A stretch of 12,796 nucleotides of DNA, taken from Eubacterium sp. (GTDB taxonomy: Bacteria; Bacillota_A; Clostridia; Peptostreptococcales; Anaerovoracaceae). The position numbers and the translations under genes were made by a program. Shown in pieces: positions 1-7,000 of this stretch; position 1 is the first letter of the stretch, and every line of letters begins with the position of its first letter. The notes below the pieces were generated by a model that saw only the letters and a list, made by a program, of their open reading frames with translations, was not told the origin of the DNA and did no database searches. The stretch is taken from positions 1 to 12,796 of the forward strand of contig JAETSS010000011.1 of assembly GCA_021769545.1 (NCBI GenBank), written 5' to 3'.

Positions 1-2
1 AT

Positions 3-992
3 CTGCCTCCGGCATCGGTAACGAAGGTCATGACTCTGCTGCTGATATTCGAGGGATGCGAATCGGGCAAGATATCCTTTGACGATGAGGTGACCATTTC
101 GGAGAGGGCAGCAGGTATGGGCGGAAGCCAGATGTACATGGAGCCGGGTGAAAAGCATACCGTTGAGGAACTCCTCAAGGGAGTCATCATGGTAAGTGCC
201 AACGATGGATGCGTAGCACTTGGAGAGCATCTTTCGGGAAGCGTCGAAAGCTTTGTAGACGACATGAATGCACGGGCCGAGAAAATGGGACTGAGGGACA
301 GTCATTTTGTCAATACCAACGGTCTTCCTGTGGCAAATCACTATTCCTGCGCATATGATATAGGAATGATATCCAGAGAGCTGATGAAATTCGACGAAGC
401 GCACAAGTGGTTCACGGCATGGCAGGAGGATATAGAGGTGGGCCTTCCGGGAAAGGAAAGCAAATTCACCCTTACCAATACCAACAAGCTGATAAAGAGC
501 TACAGCGGGGCAATAGGTGTGAAGACGGGCTTTACTCAGGATGCCGGATACTGTCTCTCCGGAGCTGCAGAGAGAGATTCCACGAGGCTTATCGGAGTGG
601 TGCTGGGCTGTGAGACCAGCCAGATAAGATTCGCGGAGATGGCAAGACTGCTGGACCACGGATTTGCCAATTACGAAACGGTGCAGTTTGCGGAAGCGGG
701 AGAGCGCATAAAGAAAGTAGATATCGCCAAGGGAGATGATGTGACGATGTACGCTGTTACCGACGAGGATATAGGACTTACGGTAAAAAAGGGAAACAAG
801 GGCAGCGTAAAGAAAAAGGTAGACGTAGACAGCGATATCAAGCTGCCTGTTGAAAAAGGCCAGAAGGTGGGGAGTCTGACTATCTATGAGGGAGATGAAG
901 AGGCTGCACGATACGATCTGGTATCTGACAGAGATATAAAGCGCGCGGATCTTATCACTACATATATTCGTATGATAAAGAAACTTATATGA
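3..992 (+). CDS. D-alanyl-D-alanine carboxypeptidase (penicillin-binding protein 5 type), 5' end missing
   Basis: Serine peptidase of family S11, which trims the terminal D-Ala from peptidoglycan stem peptides outside the membrane. The frame is open to the left edge, so the signal peptide and N-terminus lie outside the window. All three active-site motifs are visible: SVTK (the SxxK nucleophile motif, bases 15-26, upstream of the first in-frame ATG at 30, which is therefore not the start), SAN (the SxN motif, in VSANDGCVALGEHL) and KTG (in GVKTGFTQDAGY). After the catalytic domain comes a lysine-rich, beta-rich segment typical of the PBP5 C-terminal domain. The protein ends in an amphipathic stretch (DLITTYIRMIKKLI) that probably anchors it at the membrane. 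A DacA/DacB/DacF subtype cannot be assigned from this fragment. DUF3343 follows 24 bases downstream, probably in the same transcript. Confidence 0.93.
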   Translation: MPPASVTKVMTLLLIFEGCESGKISFDDEVTISERAAGMGGSQMYMEPGEKHTVEELLKGVIMVSANDGCVALGEHLSGSVESFVDDMNARAEKMGLRDSHFVNTNGLPVANHYSCAYDIGMISRELMKFDEAHKWFTAWQEDIEVGLPGKESKFTLTNTNKLIKSYSGAIGVKTGFTQDAGYCLSGAAERDSTRLIGVVLGCETSQIRFAEMARLLDHGFANYETVQFAEAGERIKKVDIAKGDDVTMYAVTDEDIGLTVKKGNKGSVKKKVDVDSDIKLPVEKGQKVGSLTIYEGDEEAARYDLVSDRDIKRADLITTYIRMIKKLI

Positions 993-1016
993 TCTGACAG
1001 ATGGGAGGAAATCCCT

Positions 1017-1253
1017 TTGAACAATAAAAACTGTTATCTTTTTTTCGCAGGATATTATATGGTAGCGCGTGCATCGGATGTCCTGTGCAGATACAATATA
1101 GAAAACCGTATCGTAAGAGCGCCCGTATACATGCAGAACAGCTGCAACTTCGCACTGCTCATCAATGGAAGCGATGAAGACAGAAGCTGTATCCTGCTGG
1201 AACGCGAGGGCATATGTATAGAAAAGAAAACGTATGCGGCGAGAAAATTTTAA
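1017..1253 (+). CDS. DUF3343 family protein (putative Se/S carrier-like)
   Basis: Small protein of 78 residues starting with TTG. The start is supported by GGGAGG at 1003-1008, eight bases upstream. The pattern GYYMVARASDVLCRYNIENR, followed by R-A-P-V and then NSC-N-F-A, matches the DUF3343 layout: a helix that recognises 'a second subunit', a proline-bearing strand and a conserved S-S-C-G loop. Here the usual glycine after the cysteine (Cys43) is asparagine. Family members are annotated as putative selenium/sulfur carriers, often near cysteine desulfurase or selenium genes. None of those is visible here, so the role is uncertain. The gene sits 24 bases after the carboxypeptidase and is followed by a terminator, so it ends that operon. 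Confidence 0.7.
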   Translation: MNNKNCYLFFAGYYMVARASDVLCRYNIENRIVRAPVYMQNSCNFALLINGSDEDRSCILLEREGICIEKKTYAARKF

Positions 1254-1273
1254 ATAAAAGATTTGAGTGATAT

Positions 1274-1320
1274 AAGAGGCTGCTGCGCCTGATGGAAACA
1301 AAGGTGGCATGCCTCTTTTT
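1274..1320 (+). terminator. Rho-independent terminator after the DUF3343 gene
   Basis: AAGAGGC (1274-1280) pairs with GCCTCTT (1311-1317). Additional imperfect pairing inside (TGC..GCC with GGTGGCA) extends the stem, which is followed by a run of T to 1320. It lies 20 bases after the stop codon at 1253. Confidence 0.7.
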
Positions 1321-1332
1321 GGATGCAAGGAT

Positions 1333-1359
1333 AAAATCAAAAAAATAATTTTTGATTTT
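1333..1359. repeat. Perfect 11-bp A/T-rich inverted repeat
   Basis: AAAATCAAAAA (1333-1343) and TTTTTGATTTT (1349-1359) are perfect reverse complements around a 5-base loop (AATAA). With only one G:C pair, the hairpin is weak as a terminator. It could be a back-up terminator or a binding site in the A/T-rich region upstream of the next promoter. Confidence 0.6.
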
Positions 1360-1416
1360 TTGAAATAATGCCTTAAATTGGAAGGAAAATAAACGAATCA
1401 AAAAACGCTGTAACCG

Positions 1417-1445
1417 TTGACTTTTCAACGTTTTGGGTGTATACT
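1417..1445 (+). promoter_or_regulatory. Sigma-A type promoter of the SH3b-glucosaminidase gene
   Basis: TTGACT (1417-1422) and TATACT (1440-1445) are separated by exactly 17 bases, close to the vegetative consensus. Transcription would start near 1452, giving a leader of about 60 bases. The -35 lies in the dyad CGTTGA-CTTT-TCAACG (1415-1430). The -10 lies in a second dyad, GTGTA-TACT-TACAC (1437-1450). Confidence 0.72.
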
Positions 1446-1513
1446 TACACTACATTTTACGCTAAAAAATCTTTAAAAATAAGACAAAAAACATGGTAAA
1501 CAAGGAGGGAATT

Positions 1514-3760
1514 ATGTCAACACTACCATTTGCAAAGATCAAACGATGTACAACAGTGATCGTGGCAGTAATGATGTTCGTTACGATTTTTGCTGTATTA
1601 TCCATGGGAGACCGGAGTAACGTATATGCTACCGGAGAGACGGGGCAGGTGACCGCAAGCGTGCTGAACGTCAGGTCCGGAGCCGGTACGAAGTATTCCA
1701 GGATAGGCTCCCTGAACAAAGGCAAGACCTTTATCGTAACAGGTTCTGCCAAGGACTCTTCGGGGGTTACCTGGTATAAGTTCAATTACGGTTCCAGGAC
1801 CGGATATGTATCCTCACAGTACGTTAACATAAAACAGCCTACTGTAACCCCGGTCTCCAACACAAAAGGCACGGTTTCGGCCGGCGGAAGCACGTTATTC
1901 GTGAGAAGCGGTCCCGGAACCAGCTACAGTAAACTGGGATATCTCGCTTCGGGCAAGACTTTTACCATAAAAGGCAAGGCCCAGGACATCTCCGGAGTGT
2001 GGTGGTATACTCTTGATTACAACGGCAAGACAGGATATGTATCTTCCCAGTACGTCAAGACCACTACGACATCTTCAGGGGTGACGACGGTATCCAATAC
2101 CACCGGTACGGTATCTACGGGAAGCGATATATTATATGTAAGAAGCGGCCCGGGAACCAACTACAGCAAGCTGGGCTACCTGAACTCGGGAAAGACCTTC
2201 AATGTAAAGGGCAAGGCTCAGGACAGCTCGGGAGTATGGTGGTATACATTTGACTATAACGGAAAGACAGGGTATGTTTCTTCCAAATATGTCAAGACGA
2301 CGACATCTTCGGGAACTACAGAGACTCCTCAGACATCTTCCGGTACTGTAGTCAATACGGGCTCAGATCCCCTCAACATAAGAAAAGGCCCGGGAACCAA
2401 TTATTCTGTTATAGGTTCTCTCAAGCTGGGGAATACTTTTAATATCGTGGCAAGTGCCAAGGACAGCTCGGGAACCGTATGGTACAAGCTTACATACAAC
2501 GGCTCATACGGATATGTTTCTTCAAAATATGTGAAAGTATCCGATCAGAATACAGGCAGCGATCCGGGAACTACAACTCCGCCTGCAGAAAACAAGCCGG
2601 TGACTTTCCAGATGGGAACGGTCACCACATCAGACGGACTCAATGTCAGGACGGGAGCAGGGACAAGCTATAAAAGGCTGGACACACTTCCTAAGGGAAC
2701 ATCGGTAGTGGTAACAGGCTCTGCCAAGGACAGCTCAGGTAAGGTATGGTACAAATATCAGTACAGCACATCGCAGGCCGGATATCTTTGTTCCGACTAT
2801 CTGTCTGTGAAGACCGTTACATCCACAAGCGAGTTCGAAGCGTATCTGACGGTACAGGGCTTCCCTGAAAGCTATAAGCCTGCACTCAGAGCACTTCATG
2901 CAAATCATCCTCAGTGGGTATTCAAGGCTGCTAAGCTGGGATACAACTGGTCGGATGCACTTAATAAGGAGAGCAAGATAGGTGTAAATCTTGTCAGCTC
3001 ATCGGCACCTATATCTCATAGATCCACTGAAAAGGGATCCTACAATTCTTCCACTAAGAGCTGGACGAGATTTGACGGAAGCTGGTATGCGGCAAGCAAG
3101 ACTGTAATAGCATATTATATGGATCCTAGAAACTTCCTTACGGAGGACGGGATATATCAGTTCATGAAGCAGTCCTATGACAGCGGTTCACAGAATGCCA
3201 ATACCGTTGCAGCCGTTATAAAGGGTTCATTCATGCAGAACAAAAATCCGGGCGGCGGATATTCTTCTTACGCTTCACTGATCGATGCAGCCGGAAAGAA
3301 TCTGGGCGTAAATCCTAACGTCCTTGCTGCAATGATAATACAGGAGCAGGGCTGGAACGGAAGCAGCCTCGTATCAGGTACATATTCCGGTTATGTGGGA
3401 TATTACAACTTCTTCAACATCGGTGCATATACGGCAGACGGAATGAATGCGGTGCAGAGAGGTCTGTGGTATGCCAAGAGACAGGGCTGGAACACACCGT
3501 ATAAATCCATCATAGGCGGTGCTGAAACATATGCCAAGTACTATGTGAAGAGCAATCAGGATTCATACTACACGAAGAAGTTCAATGTGAAAAACGGACT
3601 CGGAAGTGTTGCGACCCATCAGTATATGACTTATGTGGCGGCAGCAGCAAGCGAAGGAAGCATCGTTAAGCGTGCATACAGCGGCAACGATAATTATCCT
3701 GTAGTATTCGAGATCCCTGTTTATAACAACATGCCTTCGACAGCATGCAGGCTGCCATAA
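1514..3760 (+). CDS. Exported protein with five SH3b repeats and a C-terminal beta-N-acetylglucosaminidase domain
   Basis: A 748-residue secreted wall hydrolase (autolysin-like). The ATG at 1514 is chosen over the in-frame ATG at 1493 because AAGGAGG at 1502-1508 is correctly spaced for it only. Residues 1-39 form a signal peptide (KIKR, hydrophobic core, cleavage near VYA). Five bacterial SH3 domains follow at about 44-105, 118-181, 197-260, 276-340 and 368-432. Each has the R-x-G-x-G-T-x-Y signature and a terminal GYVSS-type strand, separated by Ser/Thr/Pro-rich linkers. These usually bind peptidoglycan. Residues 436-748 match the Firmicutes glucosaminidase-type domain: QGFPESYKPALRALHANHPQ (448-467), then AAMIIQEQGW with Glu611 as the likely catalytic acid, and GYYNFFNIGAY. 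This domain would cleave the glycan strand at GlcNAc. Repeats 2 and 3 are nearly identical, suggesting recent duplication. The cohesin-like gene follows after 30 bases without a terminator. Confidence 0.9.
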   Translation: MSTLPFAKIKRCTTVIVAVMMFVTIFAVLSMGDRSNVYATGETGQVTASVLNVRSGAGTKYSRIGSLNKGKTFIVTGSAKDSSGVTWYKFNYGSRTGYVSSQYVNIKQPTVTPVSNTKGTVSAGGSTLFVRSGPGTSYSKLGYLASGKTFTIKGKAQDISGVWWYTLDYNGKTGYVSSQYVKTTTTSSGVTTVSNTTGTVSTGSDILYVRSGPGTNYSKLGYLNSGKTFNVKGKAQDSSGVWWYTFDYNGKTGYVSSKYVKTTTSSGTTETPQTSSGTVVNTGSDPLNIRKGPGTNYSVIGSLKLGNTFNIVASAKDSSGTVWYKLTYNGSYGYVSSKYVKVSDQNTGSDPGTTTPPAENKPVTFQMGTVTTSDGLNVRTGAGTSYKRLDTLPKGTSVVVTGSAKDSSGKVWYKYQYSTSQAGYLCSDYLSVKTVTSTSEFEAYLTVQGFPESYKPALRALHANHPQWVFKAAKLGYNWSDALNKESKIGVNLVSSSAPISHRSTEKGSYNSSTKSWTRFDGSWYAASKTVIAYYMDPRNFLTEDGIYQFMKQSYDSGSQNANTVAAVIKGSFMQNKNPGGGYSSYASLIDAAGKNLGVNPNVLAAMIIQEQGWNGSSLVSGTYSGYVGYYNFFNIGAYTADGMNAVQRGLWYAKRQGWNTPYKSIIGGAETYAKYYVKSNQDSYYTKKFNVKNGLGSVATHQYMTYVAAAASEGSIVKRAYSGNDNYPVVFEIPVYNNMPSTACRLP

Positions 3761-3790
3761 GGCTCGGATAGGGTATAAAGGAGATGGATC

Positions 3791-4648
3791 ATGACTTATT
3801 GTAAAGACAATGACAGCATATTGGAAAGGATCTTAAGGATCGTCATAATATCGGTGGTGGTCCTGTCCATGATGATACCGGTAATGGCTCCGGAGGTGTT
3901 CGCAGCATCGTCGGTGACCATAAGCGGAGGCGACAGCGTAAAGGGCGGAGATACCTTTACCGTTGCCGTCACCTTCGGAGGCGGCTCCGTTGGAAGAGTG
4001 GACGGACAGCTTACGTATGATACGGACAAGCTGACGTATATATCAGGCGGCAGCAGCAGCGGCAACAGCGGTTATAGACAGCTCAAAAAAGCCGGAACAG
4101 ACGGGAGCGTCGTTTTCAATCTCGAATTTCAGGCGGTGAGCGACGGCAGTACGACATTGGAGGTCACCACCAACGAGATATACGATCTCGATGAGGTATA
4201 TCTGGGAGAAACGCCGTCAGCATCCAAGACCGTATCCATATCCGGAAAAGCCGCGTCAGAGGAGCTGATAACACAGACGACTTCTCCCGATGAGCCTGTA
4301 GCGGAAACAGAGCTCATAGGTGTTGACGAAAAGCCTGAGGATGAAGCAGGCGGCGCTCTGGGCATGAATCTGATACTGATAATAATAGCTGTCGTATTGG
4401 TAGTGTTGATAGTGATAATAGCCATAGTTTTAAAGAAGAAAAAAGCCCCGAAGGGCGTCAAAGCGCCAGCTTCATATGAAGAAGCTGACGACGAGTCCAT
4501 CAGCCCCGGCAGAGAGTACGGTGCGCCTTTACATGAAGAGGAAAGAGCCGAAGAAAGAGCCCGCAGGCAGGCGGTGAAAAAGCGTGCCAGCGAGGAAACG
4601 GAGCTCTGGAACGACTGGAAGGGTATGGACGACGAGGATAAGCTATAG
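3791..4648 (+). CDS. Membrane-anchored cohesin-like domain protein
   Basis: A 285-residue protein preceded by AAAGGAG (3777-3783), seven bases from the ATG. Residues 1-38 form a signal peptide ending near VFA. Residues 41-151 have the strand pattern of a cohesin fold: GDTFTVAVTF, then V-D-G-Q-L-T-Y-D-x-x-K-L, then G-S-V-V-F-N-L-E-F and L-E-V-T-T-N-E-I-Y-D. Next are an acidic linker (152-188), a single hydrophobic helix (about 190-214) and a KKKK stop-transfer. A charged cytoplasmic tail of about 70 residues is rich in Glu, Arg and Lys. The topology is domain outside, tail inside. Cohesins bind dockerins in cellulosomes, but isolated cohesin-like domains also occur in surface proteins with no dockerin. 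No dockerin is visible in this window, including in the upstream glucosaminidase. The gene is probably cotranscribed with that glucosaminidase, and a surface scaffold or adhesion role is inferred. Another Ig-like fold is possible. Confidence 0.7.
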   Translation: MTYCKDNDSILERILRIVIISVVVLSMMIPVMAPEVFAASSVTISGGDSVKGGDTFTVAVTFGGGSVGRVDGQLTYDTDKLTYISGGSSSGNSGYRQLKKAGTDGSVVFNLEFQAVSDGSTTLEVTTNEIYDLDEVYLGETPSASKTVSISGKAASEELITQTTSPDEPVAETELIGVDEKPEDEAGGALGMNLILIIIAVVLVVLIVIIAIVLKKKKAPKGVKAPASYEEADDESISPGREYGAPLHEEERAEERARRQAVKKRASEETELWNDWKGMDDEDKL

Positions 4649-4662
4649 AACAGAAAAAAAGA

Positions 4663-4698
4663 AGCCGGACGGATCTTAACGATCTACCGGCTTTTTTT
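4663..4698. terminator. Bidirectional terminator between convergent genes
   Basis: AGCCGG (4663-4668) pairs with CCGGCT (4687-4692), with an inner GATC/GATC pairing. An A-run lies on the left (4654-4660) and a T-run on the right (4692-4698), so it can terminate both the cohesin-like gene (plus) and the M29 peptidase gene (minus). Confidence 0.85.
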
Positions 4699-4711
4699 CT
4701 TATATTGGCTG

Positions 4712-5821
4712 CTATTTTAAGTTTTCGGGATTCAGGCCTTCCAGCTCGGGGATCACGAAGATGCCGTCTTTTCTGATGAGAACGTCGTCGAAGTATATCT
4801 CGCCGCCGCCGTATTCGGGTCTCTGTATCATCACCAGATCCCAGTGGATGGCTGACTTGTTGCCGTTAGGCGCGTCCTCGTATGCCATTCCCGGTGTCAG
4901 ATGGAAGCTGCCTGCGATCTTTTCGTCGAAGAGGGTGTCCTTCATAGGGTGCAGGATATAAGGGTTCACGCCGAGAGCGAATTCTCCGAAATATCTTGCG
5001 CTGTCGTCGGTGTCCAGAAGCTGATTGATCCTCTCGTCGTTGTTGGCTGTGGCCTTGACGATCTTGCCGTTCTTTACTTTGAATACGATGTTTTCGTATG
5101 TGAAGCCCTGTTCCTCCGACGGTGTGTTGTAGGAGATGGTCCCGTTCATGGATTCTTTTACAGGGGCCGTGTAGACTTCGCCGTCAGGTATGTTTTTCTC
5201 TCCGTCGCATTTAACTGCAGGGATGCCCTTGATGGAGAAGGTGAGATCCGTTCCCGGTCCCTTGATCCTTACCTTGTCGGTCCTGTTCATCAGGTCTACG
5301 AGAGGGTCCATTGCTTTGCTCATCTTCTTGTAGTCGAGAGTGCAGACGTCGAAGTAGAAATCCTCGAAGGCTTCCAGACTGCTGTTGGCAAGCTGTGCCA
5401 TGGAGTAGTTAGGGTATCTTAAAACTACCCATTTAGTCTTGTTTACTCTGTAATCCAGTGTAGGTCTCGTGATCTTGCTGTGCATGTTGAGCTTTTCGGA
5501 TGGAACGTCGGAAAGCTCTGCCGTATTGTTTCCGGCTCTGACGGCGATGTACGCATCCATGCCCTTCATCTGTGCCAACTGATATTCGTTCATGAATTCA
5601 AGCTGCTCCTCGCTGCAGTTCATCAGTATCTCTCTGGTGATGGCAGCGTCTCTGATCTCGGCATATGGCATGCCGCCTCTTTCATATACGTTTTTGATAA
5701 GCTGTCTTACCAGGTTCTTGCAGCACTCGCCTTCGTAAGAAATGAGCACCTTTTCGCCCTTCTGTACGTCACAGGAATAGTTCACCAGCAGATCAGCCAG
5801 TTTTTTGATTCTTGGGTCCAT
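4712..5821 (-). CDS. M29 family metallo-aminopeptidase (AmpS/PepS type)
   Basis: A 369-residue cytoplasmic aminopeptidase that removes N-terminal residues from peptides using two metal ions. The ATG is preceded on the minus strand by GGAGG, nine bases upstream. The family's C-terminal metal-binding layout is visible: Glu215 in PDGEVYTAP, Glu280 in GEFALG, His307 in SFHLTPGMAY with Tyr314, and His326-x-Asp328 in AIHWDLVM. These correspond to the ligands and catalytic Tyr described for M29 enzymes such as AmpT and AmpS. The length is slightly below the usual ~400-410 residues, but start and end are coherent. It is a single-gene unit, divergent from the lipid kinase and convergent with the cohesin-like gene. 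Its likely role is intracellular peptide turnover in an amino-acid-using anaerobe (inference). Confidence 0.92.
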   Translation of the reverse strand: MDPRIKKLADLLVNYSCDVQKGEKVLISYEGECCKNLVRQLIKNVYERGGMPYAEIRDAAITREILMNCSEEQLEFMNEYQLAQMKGMDAYIAVRAGNNTAELSDVPSEKLNMHSKITRPTLDYRVNKTKWVVLRYPNYSMAQLANSSLEAFEDFYFDVCTLDYKKMSKAMDPLVDLMNRTDKVRIKGPGTDLTFSIKGIPAVKCDGEKNIPDGEVYTAPVKESMNGTISYNTPSEEQGFTYENIVFKVKNGKIVKATANNDERINQLLDTDDSARYFGEFALGVNPYILHPMKDTLFDEKIAGSFHLTPGMAYEDAPNGNKSAIHWDLVMIQRPEYGGGEIYFDDVLIRKDGIFVIPELEGLNPENLK

Positions 5822-5865
5822 AATTTCCTCCTAATATATATAAATTTATTGATTTCCTATAGCGT

Positions 5866-5894
5866 ATTATAACCTAAATGTGGTATTTTTAAAA
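5866..5894 (-). promoter_or_regulatory. Candidate promoter of the M29 aminopeptidase gene
   Basis: On the minus strand a perfect TATAAT occupies 5866-5871. A weak -35 (TTTTAA, 5889-5894) lies 17 bases upstream. The predicted start of transcription, near 5859, leaves a leader of about 38 bases. The -10 is convincing; the -35 is not. Confidence 0.45.
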
Positions 5895-5917
5895 GGGTGC
5901 AAAAATCGGAGGAAAAA

Positions 5918-6862
5918 TTGAAATATTTTTTTATAATCAATCCCAATTCGGGCAAGAAGAAAAAGCAGGATCACATGATGGCAGAGCTTAAAGCTGCTGC
6001 CGCAGAAATGGGCATAAGCTATGAGATATACCGGACGGAATATGCAAAGGACGGAGAGTGGTATGTGCGGGAGCTTTGCGAAAAATATGCAGGCAGCGGA
6101 GAGTCGCTGCGGATATATGCATGCGGAGGCGACGGTACCATAAACGAGGTGGTAAACGGCGCCATCGTATACGATAACGTAGAGATCGGAGCGATACCCC
6201 TGGGGACGGGAAACGACTACATAAGAAATTACGGTGATGCCGCCGATTTCCTCGATATGAAAAGGCAGCTTGCGGGACATGCCGTATACAGCGATGCGAT
6301 AAGATACAGAGCTGAATATGACGGGGCGGTTACCGAAGGCTACTGCGCCAATATGTTCAATATCGGCTTCGACTGCAATGTGGTGGATATGACGTCGCGG
6401 GTCAAGGAATGGCCCTTTATAGGCGGCTCGCTGGCGTATCTTGTTTCGGTGGCCATAATACTGATAAAGAAAAAAGGCGCGGATCTTTGTATAGAATATG
6501 AAGACGGGACCGTTGTGGACGGACGCATATTGCTTATCGCCATCGCCAATGGCTGCTTTTGCGGCGGCGGAGTCAAGGGCGTACCGTTGTGTCAGCTGGA
6601 TGACGGGCTCATGGATGTGAGCGTCGTGAGCAATATAAGCAGGCGGCTGTTCATCATGCTGTTTCCAAGCTATTCCAAGGGGACGCATCTCGAGAAAAAG
6701 AGGCTGGTGGAAAGAGATCTGATACGGTACACCAAGGAGCGGACCCTTACGGTGACGGCCAATGGGGAGAGTCTCAGACTCTGTACCGACGGCGAGATCA
6801 CGACGCAGAAGAGGATCGAGTTTACTATGGTGAAGGATGCGTTTCGGTTCATCGTGCCGTGA
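5918..6862 (+). CDS. Diacylglycerol kinase / lipid kinase family protein (DagK/YegS/BmrU type)
   Basis: ATP-dependent kinase of the diacylglycerol kinase catalytic-domain family, 314 residues, membrane-associated or cytoplasmic. It phosphorylates diacylglycerol or a related lipid. I place the start at TTG 5918 rather than GTG 5897: GGAGG at 5908-5912 lies five bases before it, and translation then begins MKYFFIINPNSG, the normal family N-terminus. The GTG would put the ribosome binding site inside the gene. Motifs are NPNSG (8-12), the nucleotide-binding GGDGT (70-74), PLGTGND (94-100) and a C-terminal DGE in CTDGEITTQK. In soluble bacterial DgkB-type enzymes the equivalent acidic residues bind metal and the catalytic base. 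It lies 138 bases before the acyltransferase-like gene with no terminator seen between them, so a shared transcript is possible. The exact lipid substrate is unknown. Confidence 0.9.
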   Translation: MKYFFIINPNSGKKKKQDHMMAELKAAAAEMGISYEIYRTEYAKDGEWYVRELCEKYAGSGESLRIYACGGDGTINEVVNGAIVYDNVEIGAIPLGTGNDYIRNYGDAADFLDMKRQLAGHAVYSDAIRYRAEYDGAVTEGYCANMFNIGFDCNVVDMTSRVKEWPFIGGSLAYLVSVAIILIKKKGADLCIEYEDGTVVDGRILLIAIANGCFCGGGVKGVPLCQLDDGLMDVSVVSNISRRLFIMLFPSYSKGTHLEKKRLVERDLIRYTKERTLTVTANGESLRLCTDGEITTQKRIEFTMVKDAFRFIVP

Positions 6863-6900
6863 TGAGCGGTGCGGTCGGTTTGGGCAGCTTGGTCAGACGG

Positions 6901-6920
6901 GATCGATCGGGATCGGTCGG
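6901..6920. repeat. Short GATCGG-rich tandem repeat
   Basis: Two adjacent 10-base units, GATCGATCGG and GATCGGTCGG, differ at one position. They lie in the 138-base gap between the lipid kinase and the acyltransferase-like gene. A 5-bp dyad GTTTC/GAAAC (6958-6974) lies further along the same gap. I see no clear promoter there. Confidence 0.4.
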
Positions 6921-7000
6921 ATTATCGTAAAACAGGTATTTATGTGGGTTTTCGATAGTTTCAGTGATAGAAACAGAGAGGATAGGGATAGGATATAGAT

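Noticed and set aside
1666..2825. Periodic sequence that could suggest a CRISPR or satellite array
   Set aside because: The periodicity is that of five coding SH3b domains of about 65 residues plus linkers. There are no identical short repeats with unique spacers.
4901..5422. A 173-codon plus-strand frame inside the aminopeptidase gene
   Set aside because: It mirrors the M29 gene on the minus strand, has no ribosome binding site, and its product has no recognisable family.
5867..6688. A 273-codon open frame antisense to the lipid kinase gene
   Set aside because: The plus strand encodes a complete kinase with GGDGT and PLGTGND motifs. The antisense product has no recognisable domain or start signal and reflects codon bias on the other strand.
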